Shown here: positions 9,761 through 18,216 of the stretch, piece by piece
Layout of the letters: every line of letters begins with the position of its first letter
Position numbering within the stretch: the first letter of the stretch is position 1
Source of the DNA: Mucilaginibacter sp. CSA2-8R
GTDB taxonomy: Bacteria; Bacteroidota; Bacteroidia; Sphingobacteriales; Sphingobacteriaceae
Length of the DNA stretch: 64,000 nucleotides
Direction of reading: 5' to 3'
Assembly (NCBI RefSeq): GCF_038806765.1
Contig: NZ_CP152389.1
Span: forward strand, 2,294,001 to 2,358,000
Notes under the pieces: generated by a model
The model's database searches: none
Seen by the model: the letters and a program-made list of their open reading frames with translations, nothing else
What the model was told of the DNA's origin: nothing
Program-made: the position numbers and the translations under genes

Positions 9761-11161
9761 ATGACGACAAAAAATATCATCGGCATCGTTTTACTGGCAA
9801 TCGTCGGCTTGGCTTTTATAAAGCCGGAGCCGGCTGCTTTGCCCGAAATTAAAGTGTCGCCTAATAAGCGGTATTTTACTGTAAACAATAACCAGCCGTT
9901 TTTTTGGCTGGGCGATACCGGCTGGTTACTGTTTGCTAAATTGAAACGTGATGAAGCCGAAATGTATCTCGAAACCCGTCGTCAGCAAGGGTTTAATGTA
10001 ATCCAGGTGATGGTGATTCACGATATCAAAGAAGTGAACGCTTACGGCGATTCTGCTTTGGTAGGCAGTAATTTAGCTAAACCACATGTTACTAACGGCA
10101 ATAATCCTGAAAACGCTGCCGAATACGATTACTGGGACCACATTGATTGGATTGTTAACCGTGCAGCGGCTAAAGGGATTTACATGGCTTTGGTGCCTGT
10201 ATGGGGTTCAGTAGTCAAAGATAAAAAGAGCCACATCAACGCTGAAAACGCTAAGATATATGCCAACTTTTTAGCCGAGCGCTATAAAAACCGCAGCAAC
10301 ATCATTTGGATGAATGGCGGCGACATTGCCGGCAGTGATTGTACGGACGTATGGAATACCATAGGGGCAACCTTACGCCAGCAAAATCCGGATAAATTAA
10401 TTACGTATCATCCCCGCGGTCGTACGCAGTCATCTACGTGGTTTCATAACGAGAACTGGCTGGATTTTAACTGTTTTCAGTCGGGCCACCGTACATATGC
10501 GCAAGACACGTCTAAAAAAGATTTGAAATACGGCGAGGATAACTGGAAGTATGTCAATGTAGACTACAGCAAAACGCCAGTAAAACCAACCTTGGATGCC
10601 GAGCCGTCTTACGAAAAAATACCGTACGGTTTACACGACGTTAAACTGCCACGCTGGAAAGCCGCAGATGTAAGACGTTATGGTTACTGGTCGGTTTTTG
10701 CAGGTGCCTGCGGTTACACCTATGGCAACAACGACGTGATGCAGATGCACAAGCCAACTGATAAGAAAAGTGCTTACGGCTCTAAAGAATATTGGTACCA
10801 ATCCATCAACGACCCGGGCGCAAAGCAGATGGTGTATTTGAAGAAACTGATGTTATCGCGCCCGTACTTTGAACGTGTACCCGACCAGTCTTTAATAGCC
10901 GGCAAGCAGGGAACCCGTTACAATTATTTACTGGCGACCAGAGGCGACAAATATGCTTTTGTATATACCTATACTGGTAAAAACTTCGCGGTGAATACCG
11001 CCAAACTGCCCGGTAGCAAGGTGAAGGCCTCCTGGTTTAACCCGCGCAATGGGCAAATTACCGGCGACATCGTGATGGCCAAGGCTAAAACATTGGATTT
11101 TAATCCTCCAGGTAATCCTGCTAATGGTAACGATTGGGTGCTGATACTCGATGCGATATAA
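9761..11161 (+). CDS. GH140-like apiosidase (DUF4038 family)
   Basis: The protein has 466 residues: an N-terminal hydrophobic export signal, a DUF4038 TIM barrel (about residues 30-380) and a short C-terminal beta domain (the family's putative collagen-binding domain). Diagnostic stretches are KRYFTVNNNQPFFWLGDTGW, QQGFNVIQVMVIHD, RSNIIWMNGGDIAGSD, LDAEPSYEKIPYG and GYWSVFAGACGYTYGNNDVM. Asp188 (in NGGD) and Glu281 (in LDAEPSYE) fall close to the catalytic Asp187/Glu284 that I recall for the B. thetaiotaomicron apiosidase BT1012. Family knowledge: GH140 removes D-apiose side chains from the galacturonan backbone of RG-II. Other DUF4038 proteins have other or unknown activities, so the specificity is inferred. 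It is followed after 2 bases by the GH43 gene. Confidence 0.75.
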   Translation: MTTKNIIGIVLLAIVGLAFIKPEPAALPEIKVSPNKRYFTVNNNQPFFWLGDTGWLLFAKLKRDEAEMYLETRRQQGFNVIQVMVIHDIKEVNAYGDSALVGSNLAKPHVTNGNNPENAAEYDYWDHIDWIVNRAAAKGIYMALVPVWGSVVKDKKSHINAENAKIYANFLAERYKNRSNIIWMNGGDIAGSDCTDVWNTIGATLRQQNPDKLITYHPRGRTQSSTWFHNENWLDFNCFQSGHRTYAQDTSKKDLKYGEDNWKYVNVDYSKTPVKPTLDAEPSYEKIPYGLHDVKLPRWKAADVRRYGYWSVFAGACGYTYGNNDVMQMHKPTDKKSAYGSKEYWYQSINDPGAKQMVYLKKLMLSRPYFERVPDQSLIAGKQGTRYNYLLATRGDKYAFVYTYTGKNFAVNTAKLPGSKVKASWFNPRNGQITGDIVMAKAKTLDFNPPGNPANGNDWVLILDAI

Positions 11162-11163
11162 CG

Positions 11164-12102
11164 ATGATGAAGCAAGGGAAATCAATATTGATTAGTTTGC
11201 TTGGGCTGTTGATGCTCATCACCTCCTGTGCATCCAGGAAGAGCATCTACATGTTTACGTCGTTTAACGAACCGGCATCGGCAGGACTACGGTTGTTGTA
11301 CAGCAAAGACGCCTACCACTGGACCGACCTGAACCACATTTTTCTGAAACCCGAAGCCGGCAAAGACAAAATTATGCGAGACCCGTCGATGGTGCAAGGC
11401 CCTGACGGTACCTATCACTTGGTTTGGACCACCGGCTGGAAAGGCGACCAGGGATTTGGCTACGCCAGTTCTAAGGATTTAATACACTGGTCGGCGCAGC
11501 AGCATATCGATATTATGGCCGGTGAGCCTACTACAGTTAATGTGTGGGCACCCGAGATATTTTATGATGATGAGGCTAAACAATTTATTATTGTATGGGC
11601 ATCAACCATTCCATACCGTTTCCCGAAAGGGCAGGAGGCTGAGGATAATAACCATCGCTTGTACTACACCACCACAACTGATTTCAAAACTTTTTCGCCA
11701 GCGAAATTATTTCTCGATCCGCAGTTTAGCGTAATCGACGCGCAGATTTTAAAAAGAGGTAACCAGGATTATGTGCTGGTAATGAAAGACAACACCCGGC
11801 CCAACCGTAATATTTTGGTAGCCTTTGCCAATAACCCACTGGGTCCTTATAAAGATTTTAGTAAGCATTTTACTGAAATGTATTCCGAAGGACCCAATGC
11901 TACCAAAGCAGGTAACGACTGGCTGATATATTACGATTCGTACCATTTGAAGCGCTATGGCGCCATGCGCACAACAGATTTTAAAACTTTTACGGATGTA
12001 TCTGACCAAGTAAGTGTTCCTGAAGGCCACAAGCACGGAACTATATTTAAAGTAACGCCCAAGGCGTTAAAGTATATCCAAAAAGAAATTGGGCAACAGT
12101 AA
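11164..12102 (+). CDS. GH43-family lipoprotein glycosidase (arabinosidase/galactosidase-type)
   Basis: ATG 11164 is taken as the start, 2 bases after the preceding stop. It gives a lipoprotein signal with lipobox ITSC (Cys22). A longer TTG-started version from 11134 would overlap the upstream gene and push the signal inward. The five-bladed propeller shows the three GH43 acidic residues in order: Asp73 in MRDPSMVQGPDG, Asp192 in VIDAQILKRG and Glu242 in YSEGPNATKAG. NVWAPEIFYDDE is also typical. At 312 residues it is a single-domain member. Family knowledge: GH43 enzymes cleave alpha-L-arabinosides, beta-xylosides or beta-galactosides; in this locus an arabinose side chain of pectin is the natural guess. 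The subfamily cannot be assigned by eye. Confidence 0.8.
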   Translation: MMKQGKSILISLLGLLMLITSCASRKSIYMFTSFNEPASAGLRLLYSKDAYHWTDLNHIFLKPEAGKDKIMRDPSMVQGPDGTYHLVWTTGWKGDQGFGYASSKDLIHWSAQQHIDIMAGEPTTVNVWAPEIFYDDEAKQFIIVWASTIPYRFPKGQEAEDNNHRLYYTTTTDFKTFSPAKLFLDPQFSVIDAQILKRGNQDYVLVMKDNTRPNRNILVAFANNPLGPYKDFSKHFTEMYSEGPNATKAGNDWLIYYDSYHLKRYGAMRTTDFKTFTDVSDQVSVPEGHKHGTIFKVTPKALKYIQKEIGQQ

Positions 12103-12123
12103 GCTGGGCCTGCACTTTGATTT

Positions 12124-13977
12124 ATGAAGCTAACCGATAAAAAACATATTTTACCTTTTGTTGCTGCGCTGGCCTTATCGGCATCTGCATGGGCGCAGGA
12201 TACCGTGCGCTATACCGGCAATACCGTCTCCAATGTTGATTATCACCATGGGCAGTTAACATCCGTAGTGGGTGTGCATAGCAAGCAGATTTTCCGCGCC
12301 AACCGCGAGCACCCGGAGCAAGCTGAAGGTTTTGGTTTCACTTACAACCATGCGCCCATGCTGGCATACTGGAACAATACATTTTACGTAGAATACCTGA
12401 GCGATAAAGTGGGAGAGAGTGTCCCGCCAGGGCAGACCCTGGTCGTTACTTCGAAAGATAACGGCAATACATGGTCTAAACCTACAGTGGTTTTCCCACA
12501 ATACAAAATTCCTGATGGTACCACCAAGCCCGGTCATGAAGGCGTAGCTAAAGATTTGTTCTCAGTGATGCACCAGCGTATGGGCTTTTACACCTCTAAG
12601 TCTAAACGGTTGTTTGTACTAGGCTTTTATGGTATTTGCCTAGAGGAGCATGATGACCCGAACGATGGTTTGGGCATAGGCCGTGTCATCAGGGAGATAC
12701 TGCCCAACGGTAAATACGGACCAATTTATTTTATTCATTACAACCCCAAATGGAACGAAAGCAATACCTCGTACCCATTTTATAAAAAGAGCAAAGACAA
12801 AGGCTTTGTACAAGCCTGCGACGAGTTGATGGCCAACCCATTGATGATGATGCAGTGGGTTGAGGAAACCGACCGCAAAGATCCATTAATCCCATTACAT
12901 AAAGATTATAAGGCATTTAATTATTACCATCTTCCTGATGGCCGCGTGGTAGGACTCTGGAAAAATGCACTTACGGCTATCAGCACTGATAATGGCAAAA
13001 CCTGGCCAGCCAATGCCTCGCGAGCACCGCGTGTTGTAAATAGTAATGCTAAAATTTGGGGGCAACGTACATCCGACGGTAAATATGCGCTGGTGTACAA
13101 TCCGTCAGAGTTCCGTTGGCCGCTGGCACTCTCGATAAGTGATAACGGTTTGGATTATAAAAACTTATTGCTGGTGAACGGCGAGATATCCACCATGCGT
13201 TACGGCGGTAACTATAAATCATACGGACCGCAATATGTGCGTGGCATTATTGAGGGTAATGGTACGCCGCCGGATGGCAAGCTATGGGTTACTTACAGCA
13301 TGAACAAGGAGGATATCTGGGTTTCATCCATCCCGGTACCGGTAACCAGTGTGGTTAACGAGCAGGCGAACGAAGATTTTAGTCGACTGCCTGCCGGTCA
13401 CGAGCTTGATAAATGGAATATTTACAGTCCGCAATGGGCACCAGTGGGTATCGATAAAGCACCCGACGGTACCAGGGCATTGGCTTTAAAAGATTGGGAT
13501 CGCTTTGACTATGCCAAAGCGGAACGCGTTGTGCCGGTATCTAAAAAACTCGAAACAGCGTTTACAGTAATCCCGGCGCAGAACAATATTGGTTTGTTAA
13601 GCATCGAATTTCAAGACGAAAAAGGCTTGGCCGCCATCCGGCTAAATTTTGATTCGACCGGTACGTTTACTGCAAAGGCAGGGTATCGTTATAAAGGGTT
13701 TATGAAGTACGAGGCTAACAAAGCGTATGATATAAAACTGAAATTTAATGTCGATACTCGTTTTTATTACCTGAATGTAAACGGTAAAGATTTATCGCCG
13801 TCCTTGTTTTTTCAACCAGTAAATAGTATCAGCCGGGTGGTTTTCCGTACTGGCGAGGTTCGCCGTTTTCCGGATGCCGATTCGCCAACCGACCAAAAGT
13901 ACGATTTACCGAAAGCCGGCGAACCTGTTAAACAAGCCGCATTTTACATTAAATCATTCACTACCAAACCCTACTAA
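12124..13977 (+). CDS. Secreted sialidase-fold (BNR) beta-propeller with C-terminal beta-sandwich
   Basis: The protein has 617 residues and a signal peptide (SASAWA|QDT). Residues ~25-420 form a propeller with Asp-box-like turns: SKDNGNTWSKP, STDNGKTWPANAS and ALSISDNGLDYKN. Residues ~425-610 form a separate beta-rich, lectin/laminin-G-like module starting at NEDFSRLPAGHELDKWNIYS. Proteins of this type are usually labelled exo-alpha-sialidase, but nothing in a pectin locus calls for sialic acid. Propellers of related fold remove Kdo (GH33), Dha (GH143) or capping rhamnose (GH145) from plant glycans, so a pectic side-chain hydrolase or lyase is a reasonable inference. Its stop overlaps the next ATG by one base (TAATG), pointing to coupled translation. 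Confidence 0.65.
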   Translation: MKLTDKKHILPFVAALALSASAWAQDTVRYTGNTVSNVDYHHGQLTSVVGVHSKQIFRANREHPEQAEGFGFTYNHAPMLAYWNNTFYVEYLSDKVGESVPPGQTLVVTSKDNGNTWSKPTVVFPQYKIPDGTTKPGHEGVAKDLFSVMHQRMGFYTSKSKRLFVLGFYGICLEEHDDPNDGLGIGRVIREILPNGKYGPIYFIHYNPKWNESNTSYPFYKKSKDKGFVQACDELMANPLMMMQWVEETDRKDPLIPLHKDYKAFNYYHLPDGRVVGLWKNALTAISTDNGKTWPANASRAPRVVNSNAKIWGQRTSDGKYALVYNPSEFRWPLALSISDNGLDYKNLLLVNGEISTMRYGGNYKSYGPQYVRGIIEGNGTPPDGKLWVTYSMNKEDIWVSSIPVPVTSVVNEQANEDFSRLPAGHELDKWNIYSPQWAPVGIDKAPDGTRALALKDWDRFDYAKAERVVPVSKKLETAFTVIPAQNNIGLLSIEFQDEKGLAAIRLNFDSTGTFTAKAGYRYKGFMKYEANKAYDIKLKFNVDTRFYYLNVNGKDLSPSLFFQPVNSISRVVFRTGEVRRFPDADSPTDQKYDLPKAGEPVKQAAFYIKSFTTKPY

Positions 13978-15416
13978 TGTTAAAGCGCCGGTTACCATAT
14001 TTCCTGATTGCCGTTGCGGTTAGCTTAGGCTTATCTGCTAAAAGTGATGCTGCGGTTGTTTTGCCTAAAATATTGGGCAACGGCATGGTTTTGCAACGCA
14101 ACCAGCCCGTACCCGTTTGGGGAACGGCCAGCGTTGGCGAAAAGGTAACCGTTAAGTTTGGCAAGCAGGTAAAAACTGCCGTTGCCGATACTGGTGGTAA
14201 GTGGAAGGTGTTTCTCAATCCCATGCCTGCCTCCGCCAAAGGCGGAAAATTGGTTATCAGCGGCACCAATAAAATTGTGCTGAGCGATGTGCTGGTAGGA
14301 GAGGTGTGGTTATGCTCGGGGCAGAGCAATATGCAGTACGAGATGCGCAAGAACAGCAAGGTGGCCCGCCCGGATACCAGTACGGCTAACTCGCCTATTG
14401 ATGAACTGGATAGAGCGCATAACCCTAACATCCGTATATTTTTAGTAGACAGGAAACGTCAGGTTAAACCCGACTCCACCCACGGCGGCTGGAGCATTGC
14501 GCAGGATTCTGCTTTACGTGCATTTTCGGCAGCAGGCTACTTTTTTGCTAAAAAAATTCAGGCCGAATTAAAAGTGCCTGTCGGCATCATTTCGTCGGCC
14601 GTTAGTGGTAGCCGTATTGAGCCATGGATAGATGAAGCAGCCTTTCAACGTGAGCCGTACTTTAAAAACGTTAAGGTAGATGGCGACCCGGGCAAGTTTT
14701 ATCACCCCATGATTGAAACGGTAGCACCCTATGCCCTCAAGGGTTTTTTGTGGTACCAGGGCGAAAGTAATGTTGGCGAAACCACCAGCTACATTTATAA
14801 AATGAAAGTGCTGATGGATTGCTGGAGAAAAGCCTGGGGCAACGGCAATCTGCCATTTTACTATGTACAATTAGCGCCATACCTTAACTCTCAGGACAAA
14901 AAATTCACCAACGAAACCCTGCCTGAGTTTAGAGAAGCGCAGGAACAGTTACTGAAAATGCCTCACACCGGCATGATTGTGACTACCGACCTGAATGATA
15001 ACGTAAAAAATATTCACCCGCCCTTTAAATGGGAGATTGGCCGCCGATTGGCATTAGTAGCCTTGGCAAAAACTTATGGTTTCAAACAGGAGTACTCGGG
15101 CCCGTCATTCAAAGATATGAAAATTGAGCGCGATCAGGCCGTGCTTTCATTCGACCATATGGGCGGCGGTTTGGTAAGCCATGATGGTAAACCTTTAAAC
15201 TATTTTACCATTGCAGGGTCGGATAAAAAGTTTGTGCCGGCTAATGTAATGATTAAAGACAATCAACTGGTGCTGTCGGCACCGTCGGTAACAAAACCGG
15301 TCGCCGTCCGCTTTGCGTGGGATGAGGCAGCTCAGCCTAATTTTTATAACAAGGCTGGTTTGCCTGCAGTACCTTTCCGTACAGATAATCCGCTAAAATT
15401 TAACCCGGTTAATTAA
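13977..15416 (+). CDS. Secreted SGNH esterase, sialate O-acetylesterase family (CE20-like)
   Basis: The protein has 479 residues, with an N-terminal hydrophobic signal ending near AKSDAA. The nucleophile Ser117 lies in LCSGQSNMQYEM. The other SGNH blocks are GIISSAVSGSRIEPWID and GFLWYQGESNVGE; His347 in NIHPPFKWEIGRRLA is the likely catalytic His. A beta-sandwich precedes the esterase domain (VLPKILGNGMVLQRNQPVPV), as usual for the DUF303/SASA family. Family knowledge: Bacteroidota members deacetylate plant polysaccharides rather than sialic acid. RG-II carries O-acetyl groups on aceric acid and methyl-fucose, which would suit this role, but the acceptor cannot be read from sequence. A second, divergent copy lies at 44013-45437. 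The start overlaps the previous stop by one base. Confidence 0.85.
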   Translation: MLKRRLPYFLIAVAVSLGLSAKSDAAVVLPKILGNGMVLQRNQPVPVWGTASVGEKVTVKFGKQVKTAVADTGGKWKVFLNPMPASAKGGKLVISGTNKIVLSDVLVGEVWLCSGQSNMQYEMRKNSKVARPDTSTANSPIDELDRAHNPNIRIFLVDRKRQVKPDSTHGGWSIAQDSALRAFSAAGYFFAKKIQAELKVPVGIISSAVSGSRIEPWIDEAAFQREPYFKNVKVDGDPGKFYHPMIETVAPYALKGFLWYQGESNVGETTSYIYKMKVLMDCWRKAWGNGNLPFYYVQLAPYLNSQDKKFTNETLPEFREAQEQLLKMPHTGMIVTTDLNDNVKNIHPPFKWEIGRRLALVALAKTYGFKQEYSGPSFKDMKIERDQAVLSFDHMGGGLVSHDGKPLNYFTIAGSDKKFVPANVMIKDNQLVLSAPSVTKPVAVRFAWDEAAQPNFYNKAGLPAVPFRTDNPLKFNPVN

Positions 15417-15420
15417 AGGT

Positions 15421-18216
15421 ATGGGGATAGTCAAAGGCACCGGTTTAAAATTAATGGCTTGTTGCTTTTTGTTAGCAGGGTGGTTTAATACCTATGCGCA
15501 ACAAACGCAAAAGCTATACCTGTCGGGCACAGGCAGCGACCATACCGTTAACTGGCAGTTTTACTGTTCGGCAGGCCGCAACTCCGGTAAGTGGACAACC
15601 ATTCCGGTACCGTCAAATTGGGAACTGCAGGGCTTTGGTAAATACAATTATGGCTGGGCTAAAGATACTGCCCGTGGTAAAGAAGTTGGGCAGTACAAAT
15701 ACAAATTCAAAGTACCGGCATCATTTAAAGGTAAAACGGTAAAAATTGTGTTTGAAGGTGCCATGACCGATACCGAAGTTAAAATTAACGGTAAACCGGC
15801 AGGCGCAATACATCAGGGTGCTTATTATGCCTTTAGTTATGACATCACCTCTCTGCTGAATTTTGACGGAACAAATTTACTCGAAGCTACGGTTGCTAAA
15901 CACTCCGCTAACCAATCCGTAAACGAAGCCGAACGTAAAGGCGATTTCTGGATATTCGGTGGCATTTTCCGCCCGGTGTATTTAGAGGCGCTGCCGGTGC
16001 AGCATATTAGTCGGGTAACTTTAAACGCCCAAGCCAATGGCTCGTTTAAAGCCAATACTTACTTAAAAAACGCACCTGTAAATAGCACGGTTACCGTCCA
16101 AATTTACAATTCGGCCGGGCAGGCTATTAATACACCGGTAACAGCTTCGGTTACTGATACAAGCGCATTGCTGCAAACGCAGGTTGCTGCTCCCAAAGTT
16201 TGGTCTCCCGAAGAGCCGAATTTATATAAAGCTGTATTTAACCTGGTTAGCAACGGCAAAGTGCTACACACGGTTACCAAGCGTTTTGGCTTCCGCACCA
16301 TTGAGGTTAAACAACGCGATGGCGTGTATGTAAACGGCGTAAAAATTAAGTTTAAAGGTATCAACCGGCACTCATTTTGGCCAACTACCGGACGGGCTTT
16401 AAGTAAAGCACGCAGTATTGAGGATGTAAACCTCATCAAAGATTTAAATATGAATGCCGTGCGGATGTCGCATTACCCGCCCGACGACCACTTTTTGGAT
16501 GCCTGCGATTCGTTAGGCCTTTTTGTGCTGGATGAATTAGCCGGCTGGCACGGTCATTATGATACCCCAACCGGTACTAAATTACTGGCGGCTATGATGG
16601 AGCATGATGAAAATCATCCGTCGGTTGTGTTTTGGGTGAATGGCAACGAGGGCGGTCACAATTACGAACTTGACCCACTGTTCCGCAAATGGGATGTGCA
16701 GCAACGCCCTGTAATACATGCCTGGGAAGATTTTGGCGGCTTTGATACTCAACATTACCGTGACTACAATTATGGTATCGGTAACTACGATAACGGCCAT
16801 AGCATTGTAATGCCTACCGAGTTTTTGCACGGTATGTACGATGGCGGTCATGGTGCCGGCTTGCAGGATTACTGGGAAGCGATGTGGAACAATCCGCTGT
16901 CGGCAGGTGGCTTTTTATGGGATTTTGCTGACCAGGGCGTTGTCCGTACCGATAAAAATGGGTTCATTGATACCGACAAAGACCACGGACCGGACGGCAT
17001 AGTGGGCCCGTTTCACGAGAAGGAGGGCGGCTTTTTTACAGTAAAAGAAATATGGTCGCCCGTACGTTTCGAACGCCGGGAAATAGCCTCTGGCTTTGAT
17101 GGTGTTTTTCATCTCGAAAACCGGTATTCGTATACCAATATCAACCAATGTACATTCAGCGGTAAATTGGTTCGCGTGGCAGATACCTATGGTAAGGCTA
17201 AAGAAGCTGAGGTAAAGTTCAACATGGCATCGCCCAATATCAAACCTTTCGAAAAAGGCGATTTAAAGGTAAATCTGCCGTCTGATTATAAAAGCTACGA
17301 CTTTTTATACATCACCGTAACCGACCGTTATAACAGAGAGTTATTCACCTGGAGCTGGCCCATAACTAAGCCAGAAAGAACTGCCCGCAAACTGGTAGTG
17401 AAAGATGCCAAGAATGAGGTGAATGTAACCGAAGCTGATTCTTTGTATCGGGTGGTGGTCAATGGCATCAAAGTGTCTTTCAATAAATCTACCGGTCTGT
17501 TAAGCCGGGTAGAGAATGCCAAAGGTGTCATCCCGTTTAATAACGGACCTATTGTGCAGGAAGGAGCCACTAATTTCAAAGGTTTCAGCCAAAAGATGGA
17601 AGGCAAAAATGTGGTGATTGAGTCAACTTACGACCGTAAGAGCAGCTACAATACCTTGCAGTGGACCATTTACCCATCAGGTTGGATTAAAATGAAGGTG
17701 CGCTATTTTCCGGGCGATTACTTTACCAACTTTGTTGGCGTTAATTTCTCGTTCCCCGAAAAGCAAATTAAATCGGTAGAGTATATGGGCAGCGGTCCGT
17801 ACCGGGTTTGGAAAAACCGGATGAAAGGTACCCGCCTTGGCGTTTGGAAAAAAGATTACAACAACACCGAAACCGGCGAAAGCTGGGTTTACCCCGAATT
17901 TAAGGGTTACCATAGTAACCTGTACTGGTGTAAGTTTTATACCACCGGTCAGCCGTTTACGGTAGTAGCTGAGGATGAAGATACGTTTTTACGTTTGTTT
18001 TCGCCGGCCCCGCACGATGACCAGTGGCATAATTATGTTATCAAATTTCCTTCAGGCGATATCTCGTTCATGCAGGGCATCAGCGCTATTGGCAACAAAA
18101 CATTAGGTGCGGAAGATACCGGCCCGATGGGCATGAAAAACATCTATTACGATTACGAAAAAGAACCTATGCGCGCTAAGGAACTGAATTTATACTTTGA
18201 TTTTTCGGGAAGATAA
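15421..18216 (+). CDS. Secreted GH2 glycoside hydrolase
   Basis: The protein has 931 residues: a signal peptide (NTYA|QQT), the sugar-binding jelly roll (VPSNWELQGFGKYNYGW), an Ig-like domain, the TIM barrel and C-terminal beta domains. Catalytic acid/base Glu410 is in FWVNGNEGGHN; the nucleophile is probably Glu467 in MPTEFLHGMYDGGHGAG. Other GH2 signatures are GINRHSFWPTTGRALS, MNAVRMSHYPPDDHFLDACD and GGFLWDFADQGVVRTD. The nucleophile context differs from that of LacZ-type enzymes (the second GH2 in this locus, at 32832), so the two probably attack different linkages. RG-II loci of Bacteroides use GH2 enzymes for beta-galacturonic and beta-glucuronic acid, which is a possible role here. 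The stop overlaps the next start (TAATG). Confidence 0.85.
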   Translation: MGIVKGTGLKLMACCFLLAGWFNTYAQQTQKLYLSGTGSDHTVNWQFYCSAGRNSGKWTTIPVPSNWELQGFGKYNYGWAKDTARGKEVGQYKYKFKVPASFKGKTVKIVFEGAMTDTEVKINGKPAGAIHQGAYYAFSYDITSLLNFDGTNLLEATVAKHSANQSVNEAERKGDFWIFGGIFRPVYLEALPVQHISRVTLNAQANGSFKANTYLKNAPVNSTVTVQIYNSAGQAINTPVTASVTDTSALLQTQVAAPKVWSPEEPNLYKAVFNLVSNGKVLHTVTKRFGFRTIEVKQRDGVYVNGVKIKFKGINRHSFWPTTGRALSKARSIEDVNLIKDLNMNAVRMSHYPPDDHFLDACDSLGLFVLDELAGWHGHYDTPTGTKLLAAMMEHDENHPSVVFWVNGNEGGHNYELDPLFRKWDVQQRPVIHAWEDFGGFDTQHYRDYNYGIGNYDNGHSIVMPTEFLHGMYDGGHGAGLQDYWEAMWNNPLSAGGFLWDFADQGVVRTDKNGFIDTDKDHGPDGIVGPFHEKEGGFFTVKEIWSPVRFERREIASGFDGVFHLENRYSYTNINQCTFSGKLVRVADTYGKAKEAEVKFNMASPNIKPFEKGDLKVNLPSDYKSYDFLYITVTDRYNRELFTWSWPITKPERTARKLVVKDAKNEVNVTEADSLYRVVVNGIKVSFNKSTGLLSRVENAKGVIPFNNGPIVQEGATNFKGFSQKMEGKNVVIESTYDRKSSYNTLQWTIYPSGWIKMKVRYFPGDYFTNFVGVNFSFPEKQIKSVEYMGSGPYRVWKNRMKGTRLGVWKKDYNNTETGESWVYPEFKGYHSNLYWCKFYTTGQPFTVVAEDEDTFLRLFSPAPHDDQWHNYVIKFPSGDISFMQGISAIGNKTLGAEDTGPMGMKNIYYDYEKEPMRAKELNLYFDFSGR

